Below, one piece after another: positions 1 through 7,436 of a stretch of DNA of 35,971 nt. The first letter of the stretch is position 1, and the number at the start of each line of letters is the position of its first letter. The DNA lies in contig CACYOR010000034.1 of assembly GCA_902775985.1 (NCBI GenBank), positions 1 to 35,971 of the forward strand. Direction: 5' to 3'. This DNA comes from Oscillospiraceae bacterium (GTDB taxonomy: Bacteria > Bacillota > Clostridia > Oscillospirales > Oscillospiraceae). Made by a program: the position numbers and the translations under genes. The notes under the pieces were generated by a model. That model was not told the origin of the DNA, did no database searches, and worked only from the letters and a program-made list of their open reading frames with translations.

Positions 1-138
1 GCCATCGTCTACGGCCATCAGCGCTCCAAGCCGGACGTGACCTGGGTCTGCGTTCTCCTGCTTGTCCTCATCGTCCAGATCATTCAAGCGGTGGGCAATG
101 TGATCGTCCACCGGAGTGATAAACGCATCCGTCAATAA
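1..138 (+). CDS. metI: Methionine-type ABC transporter permease, C-terminal end (partial)
   Basis: The window opens inside an open frame that encodes 45 residues before a TAA. The fragment is a short hydrophilic loop, one hydrophobic segment (WVCVLLLVLIVQIIQ) and a basic tail, which matches the last transmembrane helix of MetI-type permeases. MetI forms the membrane channel of the MetNIQ importer for methionine. The gene directly downstream encodes a MetQ-type binding protein, 26 bases away and on the same strand, which supports the call. The ATPase (MetN) would lie upstream, outside the window. Identity rests on a short fragment plus context. Confidence 0.75.
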   Translation, partial: AIVYGHQRSKPDVTWVCVLLLVLIVQIIQAVGNVIVHRSDKRIRQ

Positions 139-164
139 ATACATTTCAATAGGAGGAACAAACC

Positions 165-1739
165 ATGAAAAAGATTCTTGCTCTGCTTCTCACCGTTCTT
201 CTTCTGGCGGCGCTCAGCGTCCCCGCCTGCGCGGCTGACGAGTTGACCCCCCTGGTGGTCGGCGCCAGCTCCACCCCCCATGCGGAAATCCTCGAGCTGG
301 TGAAGGATCAGCTGGCCAAAGAGGGCTATGACCTGCAGATCGTCATCTATGACGACTACATCCTGCCCAACACCGCCCTGGAGGACGGCGATCTGGACGC
401 CAACTACTTCCAGCATACCCCCTACCTGAACAGCTTCAATGAATCCAACGGCACTCACCTGGTCAGCGTCGGCAAGATCCACTATGAGCCCTTCGGCATC
501 TACGGCCAGGGCATCGACGATCTGGCCGATCTCCCCGAGGGCGCTACCATCATCATTCCCGGCGACGACTCCAACGGCACCCGCGCCCTGCTGCTCCTTG
601 CCCAGGAGGGTCTGATCACCCTGCCCGAGGACGCCTCCGTCGACAACGGCGTGACCGTCCTTGACGTGGTGGACGACGGCGGCTACAAGATTTCCGCTGT
701 CAACGCCGAGACCATCGCCGCCCAGCTGAAAAACTCCAACGACGGCACCATCGGCGTCATCAACTACAACTACGCCCTGGCCGGCGGCTTTCACATCGCC
801 GACGCCCTGGCCATTGAAGACGCCTCCGGCGACGCCGCCCAGACCTACGGCAACATCGTGGCCGTGAAGGAGGGCAACGAGAACAATCCCGGCGTGCTGG
901 CCCTGGTCTCCGCGTTGCAAAACGGCGCTGTGGACGCCTTTAACGCCGCTACCGGCGCTGAGATCGTCGCCATCAAGCCCGTCTACGTCTACACCGGCGA
1001 GCCCGTCACCCTGACCGTCGGCGCCAGCTCCACCCCCCACGCGGAGGTCCTTGAGCTGGTGAAGGATCAGCTGGCCGAGCAGGGCATCACCCTGGATATC
1101 GTGATCTACGACGACTACATCCTGCCCAACACCGCCCTGGAGGACGGCGACCTGGACGCCAACTACTTCCAGCACACCCCCTATCTGAACAGCTTCAACG
1201 AGTCCAACGGCACGCACCTCGTGAGCGTGGGCAAGGTCCACTATGAGCCCTTCGGCATCTACGGCCAGGGCATCGACGATCTGGCCGATCTGCCCGACGG
1301 CGCCACCATCATCATTCCGGGCGATGACTCCAACGGCACCCGCGCCCTGCTGCTCCTGGCCCAGGAGGGTCTGATCACCCTGCCCGAGGACGCCTCCGTT
1401 GACAACGGCATCACCGTCCTTGACGTGGTGGACGACGGCGGCTACAAGATCTCCGCCGTCAACGCCGAGACCATCGCCGCCCAGCTGAAGAACTCCAACG
1501 ACGGCACCATCGCTGTCATCAACTACAACTACGCCCTGGCCGGCGGCTATCACATCGCCGACGCCCTGGCCATCGAGGACGCCTCCGGCGACGCCGCCCA
1601 GACCTATGGCAACATCGTGGCCGTGAAGGAAGGCAATGAGGAGAATCCCGCCATTCTGGCTCTGGTCTCCGCGCTGCAGAACGGCGCTGTCGACGCCTTC
1701 AACGCCGCCACCGGCGCTGAGATCGTCGCGGTCAAGTGA
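165..1739 (+). CDS. Tandem double-domain MetQ/NlpA-family substrate-binding protein
   Basis: This 524-residue protein is about twice the usual MetQ length (about 270). A signal peptide (residues 1 to about 23) ends in VPAC-A, which could be a lipobox or a signal peptidase I site. Two full NlpA-family binding domains follow, about residues 32-271 and 285-524. By eye they differ at about 15 of 240 positions, so this is a recent in-frame duplication. Only the first copy has a signal sequence. The start follows AGGAGG at 151-156. MetQ proteins deliver methionine or similar amino acids to MetNI, and the metI end lies just upstream. Retained ligand-site motifs in both copies (GASSTPHAE, NYFQHTPYL) suggest both can bind. 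What the second domain adds is unknown; an assembly duplication is unlikely because the copies differ at both base and residue level. Confidence 0.9.
   Translation: MKKILALLLTVLLLAALSVPACAADELTPLVVGASSTPHAEILELVKDQLAKEGYDLQIVIYDDYILPNTALEDGDLDANYFQHTPYLNSFNESNGTHLVSVGKIHYEPFGIYGQGIDDLADLPEGATIIIPGDDSNGTRALLLLAQEGLITLPEDASVDNGVTVLDVVDDGGYKISAVNAETIAAQLKNSNDGTIGVINYNYALAGGFHIADALAIEDASGDAAQTYGNIVAVKEGNENNPGVLALVSALQNGAVDAFNAATGAEIVAIKPVYVYTGEPVTLTVGASSTPHAEVLELVKDQLAEQGITLDIVIYDDYILPNTALEDGDLDANYFQHTPYLNSFNESNGTHLVSVGKVHYEPFGIYGQGIDDLADLPDGATIIIPGDDSNGTRALLLLAQEGLITLPEDASVDNGITVLDVVDDGGYKISAVNAETIAAQLKNSNDGTIAVINYNYALAGGYHIADALAIEDASGDAAQTYGNIVAVKEGNEENPAILALVSALQNGAVDAFNAATGAEIVAVK
258..1737 (+). 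repeat. Tandem intragenic duplication in the metQ-like gene
   Basis: Bases 258 to about 978 recur at 1017 to 1737 with a constant offset of 759 bases (253 codons). The copies are very similar but carry scattered, mostly synonymous changes, so the repeat is real sequence divergence after duplication rather than a collapsed or duplicated read artefact. Confidence 0.93.
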
Positions 1740-1774
1740 GTCTTCCCCCGCAATCCTCTCTCTTTTGAACCAGG

Positions 1775-1815
1775 CAGCGCCCGGATCTTTTGACCCGGGC
1801 GCTGTTGGTTGTTTG
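1775..1815 (+). terminator. Rho-independent terminator after the metQ-like gene
   Basis: Arms CAGCGCCCGG (1775-1784) and CCGGGCGCTG (1795-1804) form a perfect 10-bp stem. A T-rich run follows (ttggttgttt). It sits 36 bases after the metQ stop codon. Confidence 0.8.
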
Positions 1816-1831
1816 CCATGTCCGTTTTGTC

Positions 1832-1863
1832 ATTGCGAAGCCTGCGCAGCAGGCTGTGGCAAT
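1832..1863. repeat. Imperfect palindromic element of the ATTGCG...GGCAAT type
   Basis: ATTGC and GCAAT flank an inner perfect inverted repeat AGCCTGC-GCA-GCAGGCT, giving a 32-base dyad in the gap between the metQ terminator and the SMR remnant. It resembles short interspersed palindromes I recall from intergenic regions of gut Oscillospiraceae and Faecalibacterium-like genomes. I saw no second copy in this window, so the family assignment is from memory. Confidence 0.5.
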
Positions 1864-1904
1864 CCGTATTCCCCTCTTGTCCGCGGCGGGCTTTGCTGTT
1901 TGTT

Positions 1905-2044
1905 TTACCCCTCGTTCCCGCCGAGCAGCTTCAGCCCCACGATGCCGCCGAGGGCAGCAGCACCGTGAAGCCCTCGGAATACTTCATGGCCACCGCCCAG
2001 GTGATCTCCAGCAGGCCCGCCAAAAGCAGCATGATCCATTCCAT
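1905..2044 (-). pseudogene. SMR-family (Gdx/SugE-like) exporter remnant with internal deletion
   Basis: After a good ribosome site (AGGAGG, seven bases before the ATG) the minus strand reads [14 protein letters not shown] then [13 protein letters not shown], which is the start of small multidrug resistance proteins including the conserved membrane glutamate (E13). The frame then ends at a TGA (1931-1933). Another frame encodes [10 protein letters not shown], the typical SMR C-terminus, ending in TAA at 1905-1907. Roughly 60 central residues (about two to three helices) are missing, so the product cannot be a working transporter. The N-terminal residues resemble the guanidinium exporter (Gdx) branch. 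The intact start signals suggest that loss is recent. Confidence 0.8.
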
Positions 2045-2065
2045 CTTTCGTTCCTCCTATATAAT

Positions 2066-2115
2066 AACGCCCGTCTCCCCTCTTCTGTGACCCAACGAAG
2101 GGAGCGGGCGTTTTT
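2066..2115. terminator. Hairpin, likely bidirectional terminator
   Basis: AACGCCCG-T-CTCCC (2066-2079) pairs with GGGAG-CGGGCGTT (2100-2112) with one bulged T. On the plus strand it is followed by TTTTT (2111-2115). On the minus strand it is followed by TTATTATAT and lies 39 bases after the tcdA stop. It also sits directly before the SMR remnant, so it could be a leader structure for that gene, but I could not match it to a guanidine riboswitch. Confidence 0.6.
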
Positions 2116-2153
2116 CTGACTTACCCGGTGGCAAGCAGCGCCTGTGTATGAAC

Positions 2154-2897
2154 TTATTCCTCTTCCCGGCCGCTGCGGTCGAAGGCGATCAGATCCTTGA
2201 CCACCTCGCCGGCCAGGATCAAGCCCGCCGCCCCGGGCACAAAGGCCGTGGAGCCGGGGATGTCCCGCCGCCCCTTCTCCTCGGGCGTCCGGATCTTCTC
2301 CAGCGGGCGCAGGGGTTTTTCCCGGGAGTAGACCACCTTCAGATGCTCGATGCCCCGGCGGCGGCACTCCCGGCGCATGATCCGCGCCAGAGGGCAGACG
2401 CTGGTCTCGTAGAGATCGGCCACCTCCAGCAAGGATGCCTCGGTCTTGTTGCCGGTGCCCATGGAGCTGATGATGGGTGTCCCCGCCTCCCGGGCCGCCT
2501 CGATGAGCGTGAGCTTCCCAGTGACGGTATCGATGGCGTCCACCACATAGTCGTAATCGTGAAAATCGAACTGATCCCGCGTCTCGGGCAGATAAAAAAG
2601 CTCATGGCAGCGCAGCCGGCAGTCCGGGTTGATGCTGTGCACCCGCTCCGCCGCGGCCGCGGCCTTGGAGCGGCCCAGCGTCGCCTCCGTCGCCAGCAGC
2701 TGCCGGTTCCGGTTGGAGAGGCTCACCGTATCGCTGTCGATCAGGTCCAGGGCGCCGACGCCGGACCGGGCCAGGGCTTCCACCACGTAGCCGCCCACAC
2801 CGCCCAGGCCGAAGACCGCCACGCGGCTGTGGGCCAGGCGCTCCATCGCCTCCGGGCCGAAGAGCAGCGCCGTCCGTTCCAGAAAGTCAGGGTACAA
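2154..2897 (-). CDS. tcdA: tRNA threonylcarbamoyladenosine dehydratase
   Basis: A 247-residue ThiF/E1-like protein. The nucleotide-binding glycine motif is GLGGVGG (residues 30-36), followed by the E1-type acidic residue and the SNRNRQ motif. The later stretch with TSVCPLARIMRREC and VYSREKP is characteristic of the TcdA/YgdL branch rather than MoeB or ThiF. TcdA uses ATP to cyclise t6A37 of ANN-decoding tRNAs to ct6A in the cytoplasm. The start is TTG at 2895-2897, with AAGGAGG about nine bases before it. The start overlaps the end of the broken JAMM peptidase gene by 11 bases, so the two were probably translationally coupled. The length is normal and the gene looks intact. Confidence 0.9.
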   Translation of the reverse strand: MYPDFLERTALLFGPEAMERLAHSRVAVFGLGGVGGYVVEALARSGVGALDLIDSDTVSLSNRNRQLLATEATLGRSKAAAAAERVHSINPDCRLRCHELFYLPETRDQFDFHDYDYVVDAIDTVTGKLTLIEAAREAGTPIISSMGTGNKTEASLLEVADLYETSVCPLARIMRRECRRRGIEHLKVVYSREKPLRPLEKIRTPEEKGRRDIPGSTAFVPGAAGLILAGEVVKDLIAFDRSGREEE

Positions 2898-3235
2898 GGA
2901 GCAGCTCCTCCTTATCCGCCCGGCCGCCCCAGACCCGGTAGGAGCAGAGCTCCGGCGCGTCGAGGTCTTTCAGGGAGAGCACCAGATAGCTGCCGTCCCG
3001 GTCGTGGGCTGACTGGATCTCATAGGCCGTCATGCGGGCCTCGGAATCCCGGTGGCAGAACCAGGTGGCGATCATAGAGGCCCCCTGTTTTTTCATGGCT
3101 GCCATGGCCTAAGCCGATCGCCATGCGCTTTCCGCCCTCGATGCGCCCGCTCAGAATCCCGCAGGCCATCTCCTCCGTGCAGGCACGGGCGTGGGCCAGC
3201 ATGTCCTCATAGGCCGATTGTCTGACATAGATCAT
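2887..3235 (-). pseudogene. M67/JAMM-type metallopeptidase, frameshifted and with degenerate metal site
   Basis: The frame starting at the ATG ending at 3235 (GGGAGA ribosome site) encodes an MPN/JAMM N-terminus, with the conserved EMACGILSGR containing the catalytic glutamate. It then shifts. A second frame (from about 3105 to 2887) resumes with MKKQGASMIATW and ends as JAMM proteins do. About 30 residues between the two parts are missing. The metal motif, normally HSHP followed by S and D, reads FCHRDSEARMTAYE here, so most ligands are gone. JAMM genes often sit beside ThiF/MoeB homologues, where they trim sulfur-carrier proteins. This copy is almost certainly non-functional as a peptidase. 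Confidence 0.75.
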
Positions 3236-3266
3236 CTGTTTTTCTCCCTACTGATCGGATAGGTTT

Positions 3267-3294
3267 ATCATAACAGCTTTTCGCCGTCTGTCAA
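3267..3294 (-). promoter_or_regulatory. Sigma-A-type promoter for the JAMM remnant-tcdA unit
   Basis: On the minus strand TTGACA (3289-3294) and TATGAT (3267-3272) are 16 bases apart and lie about 30 bases before the JAMM start codon. Confidence 0.75.
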
Positions 3295-3295
3295 G

Positions 3296-3874
3296 TCAGA
3301 GATGCTCCGGTTCCTGCTCCCGGCGGCGCAGCCACTCCCGCAGGCGCTGCAGCGGCGTGGGCCGGCGGCGGTAGAAGGGCTTCCCGGTTTTCGTCTGGAC
3401 AAAGCGGCAAAACTCCTCTTCCCGCTCACCCAGGGCCTTTTTGGGGACGCGGTAGCCGCCGTACGGATCGCGAAAGAGGTAGTAGGCGTCCCTGTCCTCT
3501 CCGAGGCGCAGCACCGCGCTGTAGCGCAGCGGCTCCATCTCCTCCCCGTCGGGCAGGGTGTAGATGCGCATGCGCTCGGCCTCAAACACATAGCGGGAGG
3601 AGGGAAAGGGAAGCTTTGCCGCTTTCAGCTGTTCGGCCAGCTTGCGGGCCGTGTGATTGGCCGCGGCATAGGTGGAGGTCATCAGATACACGCCGTAGCC
3701 CACGATCAGCAGACTCCACCAGTTGCTGCCGTAGATCACACCCACGACGATCAGCACCGCGCTCAGCGCGCTGCGGGCGATGCGGTTGCGGGTGCAGAAG
3801 AGGTCATACTGCATGTGGGAGAGGGCCATGAGCGTATCCTCGTTATGCTTCATATGAATGTCAAACGTCGGCAC
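3296..3874 (-). CDS. YcxB-like membrane protein
   Basis: The predicted product has 192 residues. It has a short polar N-terminus (VPTFDIHMKHNEDTL), two adjacent hydrophobic helices in the first third (SALSAVLIVVGVIYG and SLLIVGYGVYLMT), then a soluble C-terminal domain with a basic tail. This layout and the DAYYLFRD...YRVPK pattern match the YcxB-like family, whose function is unknown. I chose the GTG at 3872-3874 because GGGAG lies eight bases upstream and the residues before it do not look protein-like; an ATG further upstream would add 31 residues. It has its own promoter and is followed directly by the promoter of the JAMM-tcdA unit. Confidence 0.7.
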   Translation of the reverse strand: MPTFDIHMKHNEDTLMALSHMQYDLFCTRNRIARSALSAVLIVVGVIYGSNWWSLLIVGYGVYLMTSTYAAANHTARKLAEQLKAAKLPFPSSRYVFEAERMRIYTLPDGEEMEPLRYSAVLRLGEDRDAYYLFRDPYGGYRVPKKALGEREEEFCRFVQTKTGKPFYRRRPTPLQRLREWLRRREQEPEHL

Positions 3875-3911
3875 GGCTCCGTCTCCCTTCCGGTGGATTT
3901 TCGTGTGTTTC

Positions 3912-3940
3912 AGTCTATCACGTTCGCCCCGGAATGACAA
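3912..3940 (-). promoter_or_regulatory. Probable promoter for the YcxB-like gene
   Basis: Minus strand TTGTCA (3935-3940) and TAGACT (3912-3917) with a 17-base spacer, 38 bases before the GTG start. Confidence 0.5.
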
Positions 3941-4043
3941 GCGCCTCCCGGTGTCAAGCTCTGCCAAAAAAATATTTTCTACAAAAAAAGAAGCGGCAAT
4001 TTGTGCAACCGTCCGAAAGTTCGCAACCGGTTTCCCGGAGGCA

Positions 4044-4072
4044 TTGACTTTCTTCCGAGGGGCGCGTATTAT
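4044..4072 (+). promoter_or_regulatory. Strong promoter of TRAP operon 1
   Basis: TTGACT (4044-4049) and TATTAT (4067-4072) are separated by exactly 17 bases. Transcription would start near 4079, giving a leader of about 190 bases before dctP. The rest of the 393-base gap between the YcxB-like gene and dctP holds the palindromes listed next and no gene. Confidence 0.8.
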
Positions 4073-4154
4073 TTGTTTGCAGTTAACAGGTTGTTAACTT
4101 TTTTGGGCGGATATTCCGGTTTTTCCCATTTTTTCTGTTTGATAATGCTTGATA

Positions 4155-4195
4155 AGGGAGAGCGCTCTCCCTTTCGTTTTGCAAAGCAAAACGAA
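4155..4195 (+). promoter_or_regulatory. Two adjacent palindromes in the TRAP operon 1 leader
   Basis: AGGGAGAGCGCTCTCCCT (4155-4172) is a perfect 18-bp palindrome. It abuts a second inverted repeat, TTCGTTTTGC-AAA-GCAAAACGAA (4173-4195), followed by gccctttttg. Both lie about 85-125 bases downstream of the promoter. As DNA the first could be a repressor site. As RNA the second hairpin plus the T run could act as an attenuator. The sequence alone does not decide between these. Confidence 0.6.
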
Positions 4196-4267
4196 GCCCT
4201 TTTTGTATTTCATCGCGCCTTGCGCGTGAAAATAACACCATTTCAAAAAGAAAGGAAGTAACCACAC

Positions 4268-5296
4268 ATGAAAAAAGCACTTGCCCTGCTCCTTACCCTG
4301 ATGATGGTGTTGGCACTGGCTGTGCCTGCCTACGCCGACGATGCGGACGATTTCCACATCGACCTGACCTACTCCAACGTCTTCAACCCCGCTGAGTGGA
4401 ACTACAAGGCGGCCGAGCTCTTTGCCGAGGCTGTCACCGAGCGCACCGAAGGCCACATCACCGTCACCTATCACGGCCTGAATGAGCTGGACTGCTATGG
4501 CGACTCTCTGGTTCACGCCTACAACGGCGATAACTGGATCGGCCTGGAAGAGCCCTCCCTGTTCGCTGAGTATGTGGGCGACTGCGCCGTTCTGGCCGGC
4601 CCGATGCTCTTCACCAACGACGAGGAGTACAACTACATCATGGGCTCCGAGATCGTGAAGGACATCACCGATCGTCTGGCCGAGGAGAACATCCATGTTC
4701 TCGACACCCACTACTCCTTCGGTTATCGTTCCGTCGTCACCAACAAGGACATCTACACCCCCGCTGATCTGAACGGCGTCAAGCTGCGCTCCACCACCGC
4801 TCCTCTGTTCATCAAGACCATCGAGTGCATGGGCGCCACCCCCGTTCCCATGAGCTTCACCGAGTGCCTCTCCTCCATCTCCTCCGGCGTTGTTGACGGC
4901 TTCGAAGGCTCCACCTCCACCCTGGCCGGTGCCGGTGCTCCCTATGAGCTGGTCAAGAAGGTCGCTCTGACCAACCACTTCATCGCGACCCGTTGGCTGT
5001 TCATGGCTGAGGACGTGTATCAGTCCATCCCCGAGAAGTGGCGTGACATCCTGGACGAGTGCGCTCTCGAGTTCGGTATGTGGGAGCAGACCTCCTGCGC
5101 CGATGACGAGGCCGTCCAGATCGAGAAGATGAAGACCGAGGACGGCGTGACCTGGAACGAAGTCGACGTCGAAGCCTTCACCGAGGCCTGCGCCCCTGTC
5201 TATGACTGGATCGTCGAAGAGTACGACGCCAACCCCGATCTGCACCAGCAGCTGGTTGACCTGCTCACCGCTTTCCGTGCTGAGAAGGCCGCCTGA
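4268..5296 (+). CDS. dctP: TRAP transporter substrate-binding protein, DctP family (system 1)
   Basis: 342 residues with a Sec signal peptide (MKKALALLLTLMMVLALAVPAYA, cleaved before DDADD). The mature protein is a TRAP-type periplasmic-fold binding protein. The conserved VKLRSTTAP contains the arginine that usually binds a ligand carboxylate, and SSGVVDGFEGS matches the family signature around the second lobe. In TRAP systems this soluble protein delivers an organic acid or related solute to DctQM, and uptake is driven by an ion gradient. Having no lipobox is unusual for a Gram-positive-type envelope. The ribosome site is AAAGGAAG. The substrate cannot be read from the sequence. dctQ and dctM follow on the same strand. 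Confidence 0.92.
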   Translation: MKKALALLLTLMMVLALAVPAYADDADDFHIDLTYSNVFNPAEWNYKAAELFAEAVTERTEGHITVTYHGLNELDCYGDSLVHAYNGDNWIGLEEPSLFAEYVGDCAVLAGPMLFTNDEEYNYIMGSEIVKDITDRLAEENIHVLDTHYSFGYRSVVTNKDIYTPADLNGVKLRSTTAPLFIKTIECMGATPVPMSFTECLSSISSGVVDGFEGSTSTLAGAGAPYELVKKVALTNHFIATRWLFMAEDVYQSIPEKWRDILDECALEFGMWEQTSCADDEAVQIEKMKTEDGVTWNEVDVEAFTEACAPVYDWIVEEYDANPDLHQQLVDLLTAFRAEKAA

Positions 5297-5341
5297 TCGG
5301 TTTTTCCCGAAATACGCGAATACCGTTTGACCTTTACGACT

Positions 5342-5367
5342 GGACTGCCCGATTTATCGGGCAGTCC
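5342..5367 (+). terminator. Stable hairpin between dctP and dctQ
   Basis: GGACTGCCCGA (5342-5352) pairs perfectly with TCGGGCAGTCC (5357-5367). No T run follows. Its position suggests partial termination or protection of the dctP mRNA end, which would make the binding protein more abundant than the membrane subunits. Confidence 0.6.
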
Positions 5368-5425
5368 ATGTCGGGTATATAGCCCCTCGTTTTTCACTCA
5401 CTCCATACCGATGTAAGGACTGCCT

Positions 5426-6019
5426 ATGAAAAAGAAAAGCCTGATTAAGCGGATCCTGACAAACCTTGACGCGGTTATCTGCGGCGTAACCCTGACCCTC
5501 TGCGTTATTCTGGTCAATGCCAATGTCATTTTCCGCTACTTTCTGAACAACCCCATCAAGTGGACGGACGAAGTGGTGACCAGCCTCTTCATCTGGACCG
5601 TCTTTATGGGTAGCGCCTATGCGCACCGCAAGCATGCGCACCTGGGCGTGGATATCGTGGTAAACCTGATCCACGGCAAAACTCGCAAGACCATTGAGTT
5701 CGTCATGGATATCATCCAGATCCTCATTTTGATCCTGCTGACGTATATCAGCGCCCAATACGTCTGCAACCTGATCTGGAAGCGCGGCATCATCTTCCAG
5801 CAGGTGGACGGCGTACTCAAATATGTGGGTCAGATCAAATACACCTACACCGACACCCTGCGTATCCCCAAGTGGTACACCGGCGTTGCGGTGCCGCTCG
5901 GCTTTGGTCTGTCCCTGATCTACGCGATCTATTTCTTCCTGCGTGACCGGCTGCATCTGATCAAAGCGAAGGGCACGGAGGAACCGGCCGAGACAGAACA
6001 GGGAGGGGGAGCATACTGA
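5426..6019 (+). CDS. dctQ: TRAP transporter small permease, DctQ family (system 1)
   Basis: 197 residues with four hydrophobic segments, the expected topology of DctQ. The pattern RYFLNNPIKWTDEV...WTVFMGSAYAHRKHAHLGVD is typical of the family. DctQ is the small membrane subunit that partners the large DctM subunit in the cytoplasmic membrane. The start is ATG at 5426 behind AAGGA. The stop codon overlaps the dctM start (TGATG), so translation of the two is likely coupled. Confidence 0.93.
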   Translation: MKKKSLIKRILTNLDAVICGVTLTLCVILVNANVIFRYFLNNPIKWTDEVVTSLFIWTVFMGSAYAHRKHAHLGVDIVVNLIHGKTRKTIEFVMDIIQILILILLTYISAQYVCNLIWKRGIIFQQVDGVLKYVGQIKYTYTDTLRIPKWYTGVAVPLGFGLSLIYAIYFFLRDRLHLIKAKGTEEPAETEQGGGAY

Positions 6020-7353
6020 TGACACTGACCTTTACACAGCTGATCCCCATTTTTCTGGTCTTTATTCTGTACTTTCTGGGCATGCCCATCGTCTATGCCC
6101 TGTTTGGCTCCACCTTCTTCTATTTTCTGTTCATCAATGCCAGCGTTCAGCCCTGGACGATTCTGCAGAAGGTCATGAACTCCACCGGCTCCTTCTCCAT
6201 GCTGGCCATCCCCTTCTTTGTCATGTCCGGCTCGGTGATGAACTACGGCGGCATCAGCGATAAGATGATGGACTTCTGCGAGTGCGTCACCGGTCACATG
6301 AAGGGCGGCCTGGCGCAGGTCAACGTCCTGCTGAGCATGCTGATGGGCGGCTGTTCCGGCTCCGCCAACGCCGACTGCGCCATGCAGTCGAAGATGCTGG
6401 TGCCCGAGATGGAGAAGCGCGGCTACTCCAAGGCCTTCTCCGCGGCGATTACCGCGGCCTCCTCGGCGGCCACGCCCGTTATCCCCCCCGGAGTCAACCT
6501 GATCGTCTACTCTCTGATCGCGCAGGCCTCCCTGGGCCGTATCTTCGCGGCCGGTTATGTGCCCGGTATCCTGATGAGCATCTCGATGATGATCGTTGTG
6601 ACCATCATCGCCCATAAGCGCCACTACCCCACCACGCGCGACAAGTTCCCGCCGATCAAGGAAGTGCTGAAGCAGGCGTTTATCTCCTTCTGGGGTCTGT
6701 TCTTCCCCTTCGGCATCATCCTTGGTATGCGCTTCGGCCTGTTCACCCCCGCCGAGGGCGGCGCCGTGGCCGTGCTGTACTGCTTCATCATCGGCAAGTT
6801 TGTCTACAAGCAGCTCAGCTTTAAAAAGCATTTCATCTCCATCATGCTCGACACCATCGCCGGCACCTCCAGCGTCGTGCTGATCATGGTTTCGGCCAGC
6901 ACCTTCGGCCAGTACATGAGCTACATCAATCTGCCGAAGATCGTAGCGGCCTCCATCACCAATCTCACCAGCAACAAGTATGTATTCCTGATGCTGGTCA
7001 ACCTGGTCCTGTTGGTCATGGGCATGTTCCTGGAGGGCGGTGCGGCGCTGATGATCGCGACTCCGCTGCTGCTGCCGGTGGCCAAGAATCTCGGTGTCGA
7101 CGTGATCCATTTCGGTCTGGTCTGCATCGTCAACATCATGATCGGCGGTATCACGCCTCCCTTCGGCTCCATGATGTTCACCACCTGCGGCATCACCGGC
7201 TGCAAGATCAGCGCCTTTATCAAAGAGGTCTGGCCATTCATCCTATGCCTCTTCCTGGTGCTGCTGCTGATTACCTTTGTGCCTCGCCTGGTCACAATCG
7301 TCCCCGATCTGGTCTATGGCACGGCCAGCGGCAACCTGGTCAACTTCGGTTGA
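6019..7353 (+). CDS. dctM: TRAP transporter large permease, DctM family (system 1)
   Basis: 444 residues, a normal length for DctM, with about a dozen hydrophobic helices. Family signatures include LAIPFFVMSGSVMNYGGI near residue 60, GGCSGSANADCAM and the helix-breaking VIPPGVNL, plus MIGGITPPFGSMMF in the C-terminal half. DctM forms the elevator-type, ion-coupled transport path. It overlaps dctQ by one base and is followed by a terminator hairpin, so the operon is dctP-dctQ-dctM. Confidence 0.94.
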   Translation: MTLTFTQLIPIFLVFILYFLGMPIVYALFGSTFFYFLFINASVQPWTILQKVMNSTGSFSMLAIPFFVMSGSVMNYGGISDKMMDFCECVTGHMKGGLAQVNVLLSMLMGGCSGSANADCAMQSKMLVPEMEKRGYSKAFSAAITAASSAATPVIPPGVNLIVYSLIAQASLGRIFAAGYVPGILMSISMMIVVTIIAHKRHYPTTRDKFPPIKEVLKQAFISFWGLFFPFGIILGMRFGLFTPAEGGAVAVLYCFIIGKFVYKQLSFKKHFISIMLDTIAGTSSVVLIMVSASTFGQYMSYINLPKIVAASITNLTSNKYVFLMLVNLVLLVMGMFLEGGAALMIATPLLLPVAKNLGVDVIHFGLVCIVNIMIGGITPPFGSMMFTTCGITGCKISAFIKEVWPFILCLFLVLLLITFVPRLVTIVPDLVYGTASGNLVNFG

Positions 7354-7368
7354 TCCCTTCAAAACAGC

Positions 7369-7410
7369 AAGATGATCTGCATGGACGTCATGCAGATCAT
7401 CTTCTCTTTA
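7369..7410 (+). terminator. Terminator of TRAP operon 1
   Basis: AAGATGATCTGCATG (7369-7383) and CATGCAGATCATCTT (7389-7403) form a perfect 15-bp stem with loop GACGT, followed by CTCTTTA. Confidence 0.75.
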
Positions 7411-7436
7411 TCCCAAACACAGAAAGGAAACACCTC

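Noticed and set aside
132..1553. Minus-strand open frame opposite the metQ-like gene with internal repeats
   Set aside because: Its repeats only reflect the duplicated MetQ domains on the other strand.
2056..2115. A guanidine riboswitch upstream of the SMR/Gdx remnant
   Set aside because: The stem is a simple hairpin with flanking T runs. I could not find the paired ACGR loops of guanidine-II or the conserved blocks of guanidine-I or III.
2148..3077. A plus-strand open frame across tcdA
   Set aside because: Shadow of tcdA; no ribosome site and no recognisable domain.
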